NCBI GenBank assembly: GCA_024734495.1
Contig: JALMQS010000070.1
Location: 10,264,572 to 10,328,571, forward strand
Source: Forficula auricularia
Lineage: Eukaryota > Arthropoda > Insecta > Dermaptera > Forficulidae
Reading direction: 5' to 3'
DNA length: 64,000 nucleotides
Of the stretch, positions 11,560 to 23,825 are shown piece by piece. The position numbers and the translations under genes are program-made. Numbering within the stretch: the first letter of the stretch is position 1; every line of letters begins with the position of its first letter. The notes under the pieces were generated by a model, which was not told where the DNA came from, searched no databases, and saw nothing but the letters and a program-made list of their open reading frames with translations.

Positions 11560-12890
11560 AAGAGAAAATAACAATGAAAAAAATAAAAGCATTGTAATAA
11601 AGTATTAATAAAAAAATCATTCTCAATAAGATGTGAATTCCCACCAAAGATTTGAATTTGAATATAAATAATTTAGAAAAAAATAAATAAATAAAAAATA
11701 AAATGGGAAATCTAAAATACATTCTGCAATAGAAATTTATCTCTTCATGGGTTTATCTTTGCCGAAATCCTTCAACATTTCAACATATTCAAGTAAGTAT
11801 TCAAAACGATTTTTTTTTTATTTTATATTTTATTTTTTTATTTTATAGAAATTCGAAAAGCCCATCAAAGAAATCATTTCCAATTTCTGGCCTTTGTGAT
11901 AACGATTTTCTCCATGAACTATTAGGTTAAAGGAAAACGGTGAATACTTCTTCGCCTTTAATCATAATTATATGGAAATTTCATCCTTCCGTTTGTCAAT
12001 CACTTTCATCAAATATTCATTTACCTACTTCTAAGTTGCGATTTATTTTCACCCCCTTTCGGCTAGTCCTCTCTCTCTAATAATAATATTTTAAATTAGG
12101 AATTATACGACCTTAATTTTAATACGCCATTATTTTAGTTATATTTCTTAGTATCTTGTTAATACATTTATAAAAACATAGAGTAGGAGGAGGAAGAATA
12201 AAGTAACAAAGTGTTTGCTTGAAATTAAAATGAAGTCATGTTGTCTAATAAAAATTTAATCAACTTGCTTTAGTGGCGAGATGGTATGATATGCAAAACG
12301 AGGGGAAACGCAAAACGCAAAGGGAAAAATATATAGAAAAAAAAAAGATGAAAATGTTTACGCCATCTTTTTTTCTAATAATATTTTCTTTACTAAATCA
12401 AACGAAACTTTTGAATAGGGCTGTAAAAACAACAAAGTGCGGTTTGTATTATTTGTTCTTTTCTTTTTAAGAGTTAAAATTGAGTGAAGGGGAAATTCAG
12501 ACCCATTTGAATGGTAATAAATTTTACATTTCTATAACTATTGATTTTAAACAATTCATCCTCTCGATATAACAGACCAAAATAATTAAAATTGAGAAAG
12601 AAATCGATCTTATTTTATCGATTTCAATCTTGAGGTTCATAGTAACTTTTTTTATAGTTTTTGTAAATTGAGATTAAGAATCTGATAAGATTTTGGTTGA
12701 AATCGAACCAAAAATTAAGGAAGGTGAGGGGTTTAAAGAATGTAAATTATAAAAAAAAACAAAAAAACAAGGAAATTAAAAATTACTATAAAACGGTCTC
12801 AAAATAAAAAAAAGAGAGTAATTATTTTTTTCGTTTAGTAAAATTGAGGGGGAGGGACTCAAAAAGTAGAACTATCAATTTAAGTACTAG
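11560..12890. other. AT-rich DNA, no gene seen
   Basis: It is low in complexity with poly-A and poly-T stretches. A short segment at about 12668-12725 (gagattaaga...ttttggttgaaatc) recurs at 63449-63496. Confidence 0.45.
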
Positions 12891-12892
12891 AC

Positions 12893-13646
12893 CAGTGATT
12901 CCCAACCTTTTGTGGCCCATCTACCCTTTCTGGAGGTTGGCTAAGACCTATCGCCCCCTTTTCATTTTGATTGTATGCCTAATTTTAATTTGAAGTAAGT
13001 GTAAATAGTAAAGCAGTTTTATTATTTTCAACAATTTTAAATTGAAAGTTTTTGCCGAGAGTAGCAGAATTTTTATATGATTGAAGGAGAGTCAGAATTA
13101 TATTTATTTATAACGAGACTACACTTCATCAGTCTATTACACTATTACAGGAAGGGTTAACATCTTGCGTGGATAGTTGAAATCCTAACCACATGAAAGA
13201 TGTTAACCTTCATTCATAAATTAATCTCGTGAATACATTGTAATAGATTGATGAAGAGGGCAAAGCCTCGAAACTATAGTCTCGTTATAAATAAATAAAA
13301 TTTATAATTCCAGCAGAAGACACACTCTTTTTATTGTCTCCTTCAACAATTTTATTACCGTATATAAAAACAACCAAAGCAGTTTTATCCGGTCACTCTT
13401 AAAACAATCGAATTCATGAAATTTTTAAAAATTTCCGAAATTTTTTGTCTTTAAAATCCTTAAACGTCTCTATCTCCGTAAATACATGATCTGAGAGCCT
13501 TAATTTTATAGATTTTTTTTTTAAGAACAAAGAATTGAAATAATTATTTTAATTTTTCTCCCTTTGAATACTCATCGCTCCCAAATCGCCCCCTCACTTA
13601 TTTATTGCCCCCTGATAACACAAATCGCCCAGGTTGGGAACCACTA
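12893..13646. mobile_element. Short non-autonomous hAT element with 8-bp target duplication
   Basis: The left end reads CAGTGATTCCCAACCT from 12893; the right end reads AGGTTGGGAACCACTA to 13646, its inverted match. The element is flanked by perfect 8-bp duplications, tactagac at 12885-12892 and 13647-13654, the hallmark of hAT insertion. No transposase is encoded. A Penelope-type foldback (about 13030-13350) is nested inside. Confidence 0.85.
13031..13350. mobile_element. Penelope-type foldback, family B, copy 1
   Basis: It starts 'aaattgaaagtttttgccgagagtagcag' and ends 'attgtctcc'. Flanks ttcaacaatttta occur on both sides, consistent with a ~13-bp target duplication. Inverted arms share 'ataacgagacta' and 'ttataaataaataaaattt'. 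The hammerhead-like core (13240-13290) is mutated: TTGATGA replaces CTGATGA, and one base of stem II is lost. Confidence 0.75.
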
Positions 13647-13654
13647 TACTAGAC

Positions 13655-14600
13655 TTTGATTGATTTCGCGTATACACCCTATGGGACCTTATTGCTCCCC
13701 TCCTAACTCCGCCCATGCTATTCAGATTAAGAGAAATAAATAACGCTCGATTAAATTCTACTTAACCTAGATAGTCATGACCAGCCTCAGTTTCTCTTGA
13801 GACACCTGATGGCATATATGTAGGCTTACCATTCGTCTCGATTTGACCAGGACTATCCCGATTTGAAGGCATGGTTCAGGTGTCTCAGTCAGTTTGTCAT
13901 TTTGTTCCGTTAGTCAATAAATTTATGATAGGCCGGTGCTTATAAAGGTGAACTAAGTAAAAAATAAAAAAATTTCATATTTTGTCTCTCATTCATTTAA
14001 ATTTACACAGATTAATATGATATGCCGGACTTACAAAATTGCATAAAATTGAGCAGAAATAAAAAAGATTTAGTTGTCCTAGTGTAGCAGTTGTCCATTT
14101 TTAAAGAGAAAACAATAAAGTTGTCCTCTGCTTGATCCAAATAAATGTATACTTATATATAACTGTAACATATTTAAACATAAATAAAATAGTTCGACAG
14201 TCCTTATTTTGCGAGAATTGGTAAATAAAGGGATAGTGAATTTAATTGATGTTGAATTACAAATTTATATTCTATGATGTAATTCGTGTCATTCCTGTTC
14301 AAATTCTCAATATGGATTTGTAGATAATTGGACTTCAGGTACGAGTATATCCATACAAAATTAATTTAATAACGACAATTGAAACAACCAATTTAAAGGA
14401 ATTAAAAAGGTTTAAATAAAGAGAGGAAACGTTTATTAAATTAATTTTGTCTTGATTTATCTCAAAACTAAATACCCTCAACCCCATATTTAGAATATTA
14501 CTTTTAATTAATTAATTTATTTATTTTTGAATTTTACAGATACCTACCTTTAGTCAAACATTTGAGATCATTATTCTAAAATTTTATTTATTAGATAAAT
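13655..14600. other. AT-rich DNA with remnants of DNA and Penelope-type elements
   Basis: 'taggcttaccattcgtctcg' at about 13821 resembles the ends of the element at 51862-52323. A short piece near 14085-14150 (ttgtcctctgcttgatc) matches the small foldback at 44702-44813. No gene is seen. Confidence 0.4.
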
Positions 14601-14610
14601 TAAATATTTT

Positions 14611-17600
14611 TTAGAACTGAACAAATAAATCACTGATGCCAAAAAAGGTTACACAAGAAAGTTGCACCCTCTTTAAGGATTGACCTAGTCTACATCGTGT
14701 AAAGAAGAAGAAGAAGAAATTTGAAAGGTCAGATTGCAGTCGAAAGTACCTATTTGTGGATGCGGGTCTTGAACAAATGAAGGTTGAAGCCCTCAAAAAA
14801 GAGGACACAGGAGCATGTTTTAGTTATTTAAAGTCATAGGGATAAACGAGATAGCGAATACATTAATTTTTTTCATTTTACTTTGAAGGATTGGTGAGTG
14901 TTCTTTTTTCTTATAAATGAGTCTTTATGTGAGATTATTGACTTTAACTCGTCGGTGCTATCTATTTATAATTCAGAAAATAGATGGAATCGAGTTTAAA
15001 TCAGATTAGTCTTATTGGTCTCTTCTGAATTCCACCCAGGAAGGCACACTTCTCACATATGTGAGCCGTATTGGAGTCATGGGCGAATTGTATTTTAACA
15101 TATATGTATAGTTATGATAAGAAGTCGAGTGAGCCAAGTACTGAATAGGAAACCAAGTTTACATCAGTCTCTCAGTAACTATTGAAAATAAATTTTTATT
15201 GATATTAACTTTAGTTAAATAAAATATTCAATAGGGTATAGATATAGGTATAATGGTTAATATAATTATTTAGATAGATAAATAGTTAAAACAACCATCT
15301 TTAGTAGACAAGCTTGTCAACTAACTAAAAGATAGGAAGAGAATAAGAGGTGGGAATGACATAAGAAGGAAATGGAGTTTGACAAAGACATGGAGAAGCT
15401 ACGTGAGATGGGAGATGAGACTTGGGTTACAACTTAGAGTGCGTCAAAAGAGACACTTGTTTGAGAGAAAATTTAAATAAGAGAGAAAGGGCGAAAGACA
15501 AAAGGGGCCAGGTGGCCAGCAAATGGGCAGCAGAAAGGATCGAATCATGTGGTGTAAACAAACATCTATAGTTTTTGAAGGCTAATTTTTAATATAAGAA
15601 AAAATCATTATTTGCTAGGACCTTCATTGGTTTTTAGAACGTACACAAAATTTAGCAATACAAGCAGACACACATTGACACTATTATCTCTTAAAATATG
15701 TAACGTCGGCTTAGAGTATAAAGCTGCTAACTCAATTTTTTATGATATATGACATATTAATACTGTTCGAAAGAAAAAGAGTAAGTAAAACTGCTACTTA
15801 AAATTACGATCGTAAGTTGTAGAAAAAAAATGTGAAAAATAGTTTCTTTCCATAACAACAATATTAAATTTTGTTTGTTTTTTCACTGCCCTGTAAAATT
15901 TCCTTGTTGTGAGTTAGCAGGTTGACCCTCTAAGGCGACGATAAATTTTTCGATGTTCACTATACAATTATAGACCAAAACGCCCTGAATGCTGAAATGG
16001 ATTTTTTTTTTTATCAAAATAGTTTTAGCCATTTTTTAGATATTTCTAAAATAAGAAACAAAAAGAAAACCCATTTTCATGTACTTTTGAAAAATTTCAC
16101 CATATGGTAAAATAATAATTCAATGAAAAACGGATTGAAATTAAACTTATTTTAAAAAGTAGATTTCATAAAGAGTTAAACGTGTATATTTTCGTTTGAA
16201 TATCTCCACAAAAATTACTTTTTAAGCCCTCTCTTAAAAGCGAAATTGATACAAACAGGGTGCCCTGAGCGCCGCGGCTTGAAAAAAAATAGAGTTGTAA
16301 ATTTTGAATCCTATAAAATTGTTGTACTTATTTGATTCCGATATAACTAATTTCAAATAGTAAGAATTTTAAGTTCGTGATGCAAAATATACTCTTTCAT
16401 GTAGTATGTTCCCTTTTTACAAGAAAATATCGCCAATAACCGTTTGTTAAGGCTCACAACGACGAAACGACGAACTCACGGGTACCAAGGGTTTCAGTGC
16501 CTGTCATCTGATTGGCCATCCCAGCCCCTCCATTTACCATCTACCCTTGGTTAGTGGTAAAAAGCATTTACTTTGCGACATACAACCGGCCCTGAGTGTC
16601 GGACTGTCCCCGTACGCCCGATATTAATTTACTGACTTTTTCATGTAGGTTAGTAAATAACCGTATAAATTTAAATCAAATAATTTATTTAAATAATTCA
16701 TATAATTAATTCTATATGTAGGTATTCTAAAATTATTTTTTGAAAAAAATCAAGAAATGATATTTGATAATTGCTTTAATTTCAAAAAAAAGTTTTCATA
16801 GGTGTCTCAAATCATTTATTAGCAAAAAATTGTCAAATCACAAGGATTTGTAGAAAGTTTTAAAATATTGGACTTTTCTTCCAATTTTAGCACTATAAGT
16901 GGTGAAGAAGCACACAATAAAAATCAATATTCTTTTTATAAATTAAGACAAAACAATTCTTTTGTATTGTTAGATTACATATCCAACAATATTTATTCCT
17001 AGGCTTAATTACAAATAAAGAATAGAATTAAGTTTAATAGCTAAGCTGAGCTGAGTTTATTGTGAGAGCAACTTTGTGTTGATGAGCAGGTTTCTCTTTA
17101 TTTCGCCTTTAAATCCGTTTGACGACATTGTTTCTTTGTCTCATGAATAATTTGTGGATTTCCCTGACGTATAACAAATATATTTTCTTTTAATCCATTA
17201 AAACGACCTCATTTTAAGGAGAAACAAAACAAATATTTCTGTTGCTGCCTTAATCTAGCAAAATGAAACTTTTCTAAACGACTCGCTTGGCAACTCTTTA
17301 CCACAAAGTTCAACTTGAATTTAAGCTTAATTAATGTTCTCCATTTAAATATCGTATTTATTATGTTAACATGCAATTTCATTTTCTAATTAATCACGCT
17401 TCTACCCTTCAAGGCAGTTTAACTTGTTAAATACAACTTATTTAGCGATTTCACATGAATCTTTTTGTAATACTATAAAACAAATGGTGAATTAATTAAT
17501 GAAAAGGCAGTCCAAGGATGATGAAAACTACAATTTCCGAATAAAATAATTTATTTTAACATCATTTTCTTAAAAACCGAAGTTACGGAAGACTTCCCTA

Positions 17601-18580
17601 CTTCTTCAGAGCTTAAAAGAGCCAACGAATGAAGCTTGCTCTATTTGGAAATGGTAGTTTTCCTTGGGCTGCCTTTTCTTCAATTCACCATTAAATTTTC
17701 CCAGTTCTGGCTCGAAAAGAAAATACTTCTAATATACATTGAAAAGATTTTCTTTTGACGATACGTGATTTGCTGAACATCTGAATCTAAATAACCACTC
17801 ATTTCCAGATGAGTCAGGAATCAAATTAATTAAAGTAGAATGCAACTCAAAATTAATGTCTATTGAATCTCTAGAAATCTTAAAATATTATAATAGAAAT
17901 TCAAATCATTGTTTAAATGATGAATTATGATAATTATGAAAATTTCGATCTATGAACAGCATTACCGAGAGCAGCATTGATAATGTCAGGTTTATCCAGA
18001 TAAACTCCGAAAATGATGTAAACGTCGATTTATTTTTATTATTATCCAGATCAATTAGATAATATAAGGTTTATCCAACTTCGGGCTTTATCCGTAACAT
18101 ATGTATATACAAGGATATATATCCTACAACCTACACCACCTAACAATTACATTTCCATGCTTTAAAATAGACATACAAACTAAATGATGACTTCGGTTAT
18201 CTAGCAAGACAATATTCTATATTGAATAGATTGGCAAGTAAAGTTAACATTTTAGGTTAAAAATAAAATGAGAGAGTCTTCTGTTTTTTATTATATATAA
18301 AAAACAGGAGACCCTCATTTTATTTTTAACCTAAAATAAAAACAATTCTGTTACCTATCGACTGTGAAATCTTTATTCAACTAATAAAGTTAACATATTA
18401 AATAGATATGCGTATTAAAATATTGATCTTTAATCGTCTAATAAATCGAGTAAATAAATAAACTTGAACAATTAATTTTTATTTATTTTGATTCAGGGAG
18501 AATGGAATAGGTTTAAGTTGAAACTTATTTAATAAAATTAAAAAGTATGTAGGTTTCACAATTAACAAAATAATTTATTT
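14611..18580. other. AT-rich DNA, mostly unassigned
   Basis: No recognisable exon or intact ORF was found. A degenerate hammerhead-like segment lies on the - strand at about 17580-17625, beside an AATAAA-rich sequence shared with 29650-29760. A purine-rich stretch at 15330-15560 and a GC-richer stretch at 16455-16620 (ending ggccctg) are probably old elements. A hairpin lies at 18251-18338. Confidence 0.4.
18251..18338. repeat. Hairpin with ~40-base arms
   Basis: The segment ttttaggttaaaaataaaatgag and its complement flank an AT-only centre (tattatata). The arms are nearly perfect, so it could form a snapback structure. No coding capacity. Confidence 0.7.
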
Positions 18581-18599
18581 ATTAAATCTATCTAGTAAT

Positions 18600-18855
18600 A
18601 TACATATTTTTATTAAATTGAAAGTTTTTGCCGAGAGTAGCAGAATTTTTATATATTGAAGGAGACAATAAAGAGTGTCTTCTGCTGGAATTATAAATTT
18701 TATTTATTTATAACGAGACTATAGTTCGGAATTCCTGTGAATCCAGTGTAATAGACTGATGAAGAGGGCAAAGCCCTCGAAACTATAGTCTCGTTATAAA
18801 TAAATAAAATTTATAATTCTAGCAGAAGACACAGTCTTTTATTGTCTCCTTTAAT
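18600..18855. mobile_element. Penelope-type foldback, family B, copy 2 (best core)
   Basis: It is bounded by 'attaaattgaaagtttttgcc' and 'attgtctccttta', with atacatattttta on both sides (left ~18597, right ~18854) as a target duplication of about 13 bases. The arms are inverted from 'ataacgagactatag' outward. The right arm has an intact hammerhead-like core. No ORF is present, so it must have been mobilised in trans. Confidence 0.8.
18746..18799 (+). ncRNA. Hammerhead-ribozyme-like motif, family B, intact core
   Basis: CTGATGA (18756-18762), A, GAGGGC (18764-18769), loop AAA, GCCCTC (18773-18778), GAAA (18779-18782), then CTATAGTC (18783-18790). Stem II is six perfect pairs. Stem III derives from ACTATAGT, which is self-complementary, so two copies could pair. 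The cleavage triplet is the canonical GTC, with cleavage after 18790. In stem I, GA (18754-18755) pairs with TC (18791-18792), and after a small internal loop TGTAA pairs with TTATA. All invariant core bases are present. Confidence 0.65.
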
Positions 18856-19549
18856 ACATATTTTTAATTTTATAATCTCTATTTTTTTATAACAATTTTA
18901 ATTTGAAATAAAATAACTTGATATGAAGTCAGAATCATTCAAATGACATTACTATTGACGTGTAATAGGTATTACGATAACTCGATATAAAGTGGCACCA
19001 ATGGCATTGACCTTTAAATAGGGTATTACTATTATATTTACATTTTTATTTCTTCCTATGATAAAATTATTTTAATTTATTTATTCAAAAAATAATGTTA
19101 CTATGTATAACAGTAGGTACACAATCAAAGGGGTAATTTCTGTCTGGAAATCAGCGATTTTCTCACCGAGGTATATGAATTACTAATCTAATATTATAAT
19201 TATAAATTGAAGACAAAAAATTCAAATGTTTTTGAATCTTTTATTCGTTTTAAATTAATATTCACATCTTTTTTATTTTTAGATAACCGCGATACGAAGA
19301 CAGAATCAACTTACCGAAAGACCGTGTCGATGGAGAAAAAAACCAATTTCATGGCTGGCAATTCACCATGTCACACTCCCTACCTCCAGTCACTCGTAAA
19401 CTAATCTTTTAAAGGAGGATTGTTCACGATTTCGAAGAATGAACTTGAATAGGCTTCAAACGCAACAGAATCAGATATCATTCTCTTTCGATAGGTAAAA
19501 AAACAGTCGAGAAACAACGGGCTTTTTTACATTCACTTATAATATAAGC

Positions 19550-20741
19550 CAGGGGTATCCAAACTTTTGGCTTATACTGGCCTGAATTTAAAGGAAAAAA
19601 AATTGTCTCGGACCGTGGATAAAATATTATAATTCTATTGATATTTGTTATTCAAAAAAGATAGTTAATAATATAGAATTAAGAACTTTATTATTTATTT
19701 AGCTAATAGTGAGCTTCTAATTTTACTTTTCGTAAATGTAAATGCATACCTACATACTTACAAAAAGTGATATTATGTATTAGTACTTGTTTATATTTTT
19801 TCCTGGCTAGATAGTTAATATAAAATTCTAATAGAGACAATATTCAATTTTTCTTTCAGATCGGCATCTAATTGTTGTTTTAGAACATTCAATCAGAAAG
19901 TTTGCAAGTATAAAATTTATTTCTAATGAAAATAGACCAAAATGATGATTATTTTTTTCGGAAATTTTGAAATCTAGTTCCAGATTGAAAATTTAAAATT
20001 AGCACTTTTATTTTTCAAAAACTTGATAGTAGATTTTCAGATTTCTTATTTTAGAAAAAAAAATTATCAGGCCAAATTGTTGTGTGTTTTCCAAGTAAAT
20101 CTCAAAGTTTTAAGGAATTTTATTACTTTATATTGGGCCAAGGATTATACAGCCCTGGTTTAAATCGAATGGGATTAAAGGAGGATATGAGGAATGATAA
20201 TTTATTTTTTAAAATGGTCAGGCATATAATAATCTCTGACTATCCATTATCTATTGACATGTAAGAACTTGCGAAGATCTAAAAGACAATTCGAATTTAG
20301 GGAACGCGGTCTTGTGAAACACCACCAACTCCAACCTAATATAATTTTAAAAGACAAGGCCTGACAAGTTTTAGTACAGGAGAGAGATTATCAATTAATT
20401 ATAAGTGTTCTAAAAAACCCAATTCCTTGCTCCTTGTACTAGAATAAAAACTATAGAATTGGTTAGTGTCGTAGCATATAAATTACTGAAATAATAAATA
20501 TTTTAGAAAATGAGAAGAAGAAGAATTTTTATTTGAAACATATTTCTTTTTCTTTTTTATCATAAAAAAGCTTCACGTATTGTACAAATGTACCTACATT
20601 CATATTTCGAAAAAGGGAATAAATATAAATATCTACATATAAATCTCAATGTTTTAAGCAAGTTTCTGATTTTATGTTACGCCACAAACTTTGCAGTGTT
20701 GGGCCGCTTGCGGCCCGCGACCCACATGTTGGACAGCCCTG
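19550..20741. mobile_element. Non-autonomous hAT element with perfect 8-bp target duplication
   Basis: The left end is CAGGGGTATCCAAACTTTTG (19550). The right end, read inverted, is CAGGGCTGTCCAACATGTGG (ending 20741). The flanks are identical 8-mers atataagc (19542-19549 and 20742-20749). The 1.2-kb interior has no transposase frame; it is AT-rich with several short ORFs that look random. Confidence 0.85.
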
Positions 20742-20749
20742 ATATAAGC

Positions 20750-22430
20750 TCATGTATTATATTCTCTAATACTCTCTCGAGGATTTCACAAGTTTTGACT
20801 CAAATATTATAAAAATTACTTTCAATTTGTACAATCTAGGTAAAAGTAATCGATATCCTTAAAAGGTTGAAACTAAATTCAGAAATATAAAATAATCAAA
20901 AAAAGAGTTTTGTGGTCCCCAAATTCCAGAATGTGTCCAAAAATTCATTGGGCTTTGAGGTATGTCATGCACGCCTGTGGGCGTACCTCCCTGGGATTTA
21001 AGCGAAAGCGAATCTCAGGACAACACAATTGGAAACTTAAGCTAGACTATAAAGCAGAACTGGGCATCACACGGCCAGCGACACCCTTATGGAGGGCCCG
21101 CGGTCATATAATATCATTATTATGATTCATATTTTTTAATATCTATTAATCAGAAACCTTAGAAATGAAATTAATCGACCTACAATGAAATATTGAACTA
21201 AAATAAAATAATACATATATAAAAAAACATTTTCTAAAAACAAGCTTTTATTTAATCCATGTTCTAAAAATAAATTTAGGTTTCGTTAAGTTAATTTCAC
21301 AACAGTGGATCCTTATAAAATAAACGTACTTACTATCCTTTTCACTGAAAATTTTATATTTTATTTTGAATTATTCGATGGGAAAAAGCTTGTCGCGAAA
21401 TGTTCATAAAAATTAATTTCTTTGGACAGTAGACCGAAGTATGAATTTTCTTACAATTTGAGCAAACAATTTTTTTGAAATCGAATAATTTTAGAAATAT
21501 TGTTAACGTTATTCTGCTCATCAAACCCTTTCACTTGATACCCATGTCAAAAAAATATATTTATTGTTTTTAATGTATCTTAAATAATGGCTGTTTCGAA
21601 CGTAATGGATGGATTCCGCCTGTAGGGCATTCCTCTTCTGTGCTTCAGAATACAAATGGTTGTATAAGTACTAGGCGCAAAACGTAAGTTGATTAAAACT
21701 ATATGTATTTATAAAAAAAATTACATAACTGAGTATACTATATTATATTGTCACCAGAATCAAAAGTGTGTGCAAAATTTCAGCTCAATCAATATGTTTT
21801 TTCAAAAAGTTTCATAAAGGAAAAAATTAATTTGATAAAAATAAATAATAAAATAAACTGTTTTAATAAATTTACGAATTTTGATTAAGTTTATTATGAC
21901 TATAGATGTATGAAATGTGGACAAAAATCATTTTCAACCATGATTTTTATCTGTCTGTCTGTTTGTGTGTCTGTTGGATTATAACACCCAGGATAACTCA
22001 AAAAGAAAAATTATAGAAAATTCTTTCTCGTAACAAAAGGTTTGAATTTTCAGTGTGAAGAATTGAATAGATTCCAAACTGTCTCTCCCTCTCTCTTGTA
22101 TTTTTATGTTGTATTGATCGCTCATGCTGCTCGACACATTTTTTAGATTCTTCCAATCTTTTTTCTTAGTATATTTTGAAATTTATCAAATAGACGACTT
22201 AAAAATAATTCAAGAAGTTTCAGTATAAACTGTACAATTTCTATTTGCATTTTCATAATTTTTAGCGTCCTGTGAAAACTCATTATGGACGATAACATTG
22301 CATGTATATCTCTCCGTGAATCAGAGCATTGTAGTTCGCAAACTGTATGCATTCATTTTGTCTGAAATCAAAAATCAACTTAAAATTTTAATCTGATGAT
22401 TAAATTGGGAATTCTTGAATTTTTTTTTTT
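20750..22430. other. Unassigned AT-rich DNA with one GC-richer patch
   Basis: A + strand open frame at 20910-21125 falls in a GC-richer stretch but shows no domain I recognise; it may be an old element. A CTGTCTGT-rich microsatellite-like stretch lies near 21950. No gene is called. Confidence 0.4.
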
Positions 22431-22439
22431 TGGTCGATG

Positions 22440-22713
22440 TTTCTGGGTTTCTTCTTGCCCCTGCGTCATCAATGGTAATGAATCCAGCCAGCGTAATGCT
22501 TGAATAGCCCACTCGCTAAAGAATAAAATAGTTCAACATTCACTATTTACTGCATCTTTCGGTCATAATCACATAGAGAAATAATAATAAAGTCATTATG
22601 TTCCCCATCAATGCACCAGTGTTTCCCAATAAAGTTAACAACAAATGACCCGCAACCATGTTTGCCATCAACCGAACCGCCAAAGTACCCGGCTATTACA
22701 AGATTTACTATTA
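22440..22713 (-). pseudogene. Nuclear mitochondrial insertion: ATP synthase subunit 6 (ATP6) fragment
   Basis: Read on the - strand, 22705-22574 gives [17 protein letters not shown], then [12 protein letters not shown] and MTLLLFL, the most conserved membrane segment of mitochondrial ATP6, including the arginine of the proton path. With nuclear codes, ATA and ATG both sit at hydrophobic positions, fitting a mitochondrial origin. The frame breaks on both sides: upstream near 'taatagcc', and downstream, where similarity fades toward the C-terminus (an AIQA-like segment near 22500). A mariner element abuts the upstream end. It cannot be expressed as a protein. Confidence 0.75.
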
Positions 22714-22824
22714 GGTTGATTCATAATTATGGAACGTTTGTATTGGCGCGTTTTTCTTTAGCTAAAAATAGCGTTTTGTTTATTTTTTTATAAAAACAAT
22801 CTTCTCTATTTATAGTTAATAAAA

Positions 22825-22950
22825 ATGCGTGTCGAAAACCATATTCATATTCGTCATATTATGCTCTACCACTACGAGGAAGGATGGAAGGCAGCACAGT
22901 CATTTCGCGATCTCAATGAATTTTTTGGCGAAGGAACAATTACTGATAGT
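22825..22950 (+). pseudogene. Mariner transposase N-terminus, left arm (truncated)
   Basis: The start MRVENHIHIRHIMLYHY and EGWKAAQSFRDLNEFFGEG are the first helix-turn-helix of a mariner transposase. The frame is cut at the palindrome junction after ITDS. The right arm carries the same start and reads further. Confidence 0.8.
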
Positions 22951-22956
22951 CAAACC

Positions 22957-23172
22957 TCATAAAAATCCGATGGCCGACCTCATTCCTTCTTTATCCTCCA
23001 AACTAGTGTCACCTGATTTGAAACGAGCAAACCACTTCCGTACTGCACTATCAGTAATTGTTCCTTCGCCAAAAAGTTCGTTGAGATCGCGAAATGACTG
23101 TGCTGCCTTCCATCCTTTCTCGTGGTGGTAGAGCATAATATGACGAATATGAATATGGTTTTCTACACGCAT
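22957..23172 (-). pseudogene. Mariner transposase N-terminus, right arm (truncated)
   Basis: The 71-codon frame begins MRVENHIHIRHIMLYHHEKG and continues ELFGEGTITDSAVRKWFARF and KSGDTSLEDKEG, the bipartite helix-turn-helix DNA-binding region found in many arthropod mariners. It ends shortly after the second helix-turn-helix; no DDD catalytic domain remains. A product could at most bind the terminal repeats. It shares its 5' leader with the left arm. Confidence 0.85.
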
Positions 23173-23286
23173 TTTTATTAACTATAAATAGAGAAGATTG
23201 TTTTTATAAAAAAAACAAACAAAACGCCATTTTTGGCCAAAGAAAAACGCGCCAATACAAACGTTCCATAATTATGCATCAACCTA

Positions 23287-23450
23287 ATATTTCCATCGGC
23301 CAACAAATTTAAAGCTAAGTAGGAGTTGTCGCGTCTTTTCGAAAAATTTCTGTCGAAAACTTACTGCCTAAGTTTTAGCCTACTTAGCCTAATGAGAAAT
23401 TCGCCACAGCCTTAACAGATGGATATCTAATAATTTAACACGATCATTAA
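23287..23450. pseudogene. Possible mitochondrial 16S rRNA-derived sequence
   Basis: 'gtcgcgtcttttcgaaaa', 'taatgagaaattcgcc' and 'cacagccttaacagatgg' resemble conserved blocks of the mitochondrial large rRNA read antisense. The position on the far side of the mariner from the ATP6 fragment supports one mitochondrial insertion split by the mariner. Recognition is by eye only and is tentative. Confidence 0.35.
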
Positions 23451-23825
23451 AACCCTTATCCGAGACTTTTTTGAAAGTTTTCGATTTCTCCAGTAATTCG
23501 TAAACAATCATTTTTATTAGATTCAGATTTATTAGATTAAGTAAATAAACATCGTAAGTCAAATAATTGGTTTAGTAATTCTGAATGTTAATTTTACAGA
23601 TCTAGTAATTAATATTTACTACCGAAGCCCCATTCGGGCATGTACTATAAATTTGAACCAAAAATTATTGTAAGTAAAATTGTATAATAATTAGTTACTC
23701 AATAAATAATAATAAATAATAAATTAATATTTATTATCTTCGTAAAAAGGGAGAAATGAAATTAATCATCAGACAGAATGGGTCATTTACTTTGCATTCA
23801 ATTGTTCGATGATATAATTATTTTT
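23451..23825. other. AT-rich spacer
   Basis: No feature recognised beyond short AT repeats. Confidence 0.4.

Larger units (their letters stand above)
22714..23284. mobile_element. Head-to-head palindromic mariner element
   Basis: The two ends are inverted copies (GGTTGATTCATAATTATGGA at the left; GGTTGATGCATAATTATGGA read inverted at the right) and are flanked by TA on each side (22712-22713, 23285-23286). Both arms are the 5' half of the same mariner: 22714-22950 forward and 23284-22951 inverted. The 3' half, with the catalytic domain, is absent. The element could fold back completely. Confidence 0.85.

Noticed and set aside
16255..16600. A hAT element between cagggtgccc (~16257) and ggccctg (~16597)
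   Set aside because: The ends are not convincing inverted copies and no matching 8-bp flanks were found.
22829..23131. 100-codon + strand ORF
   Set aside because: Crosses the palindrome junction out of frame with the mariner transposase.
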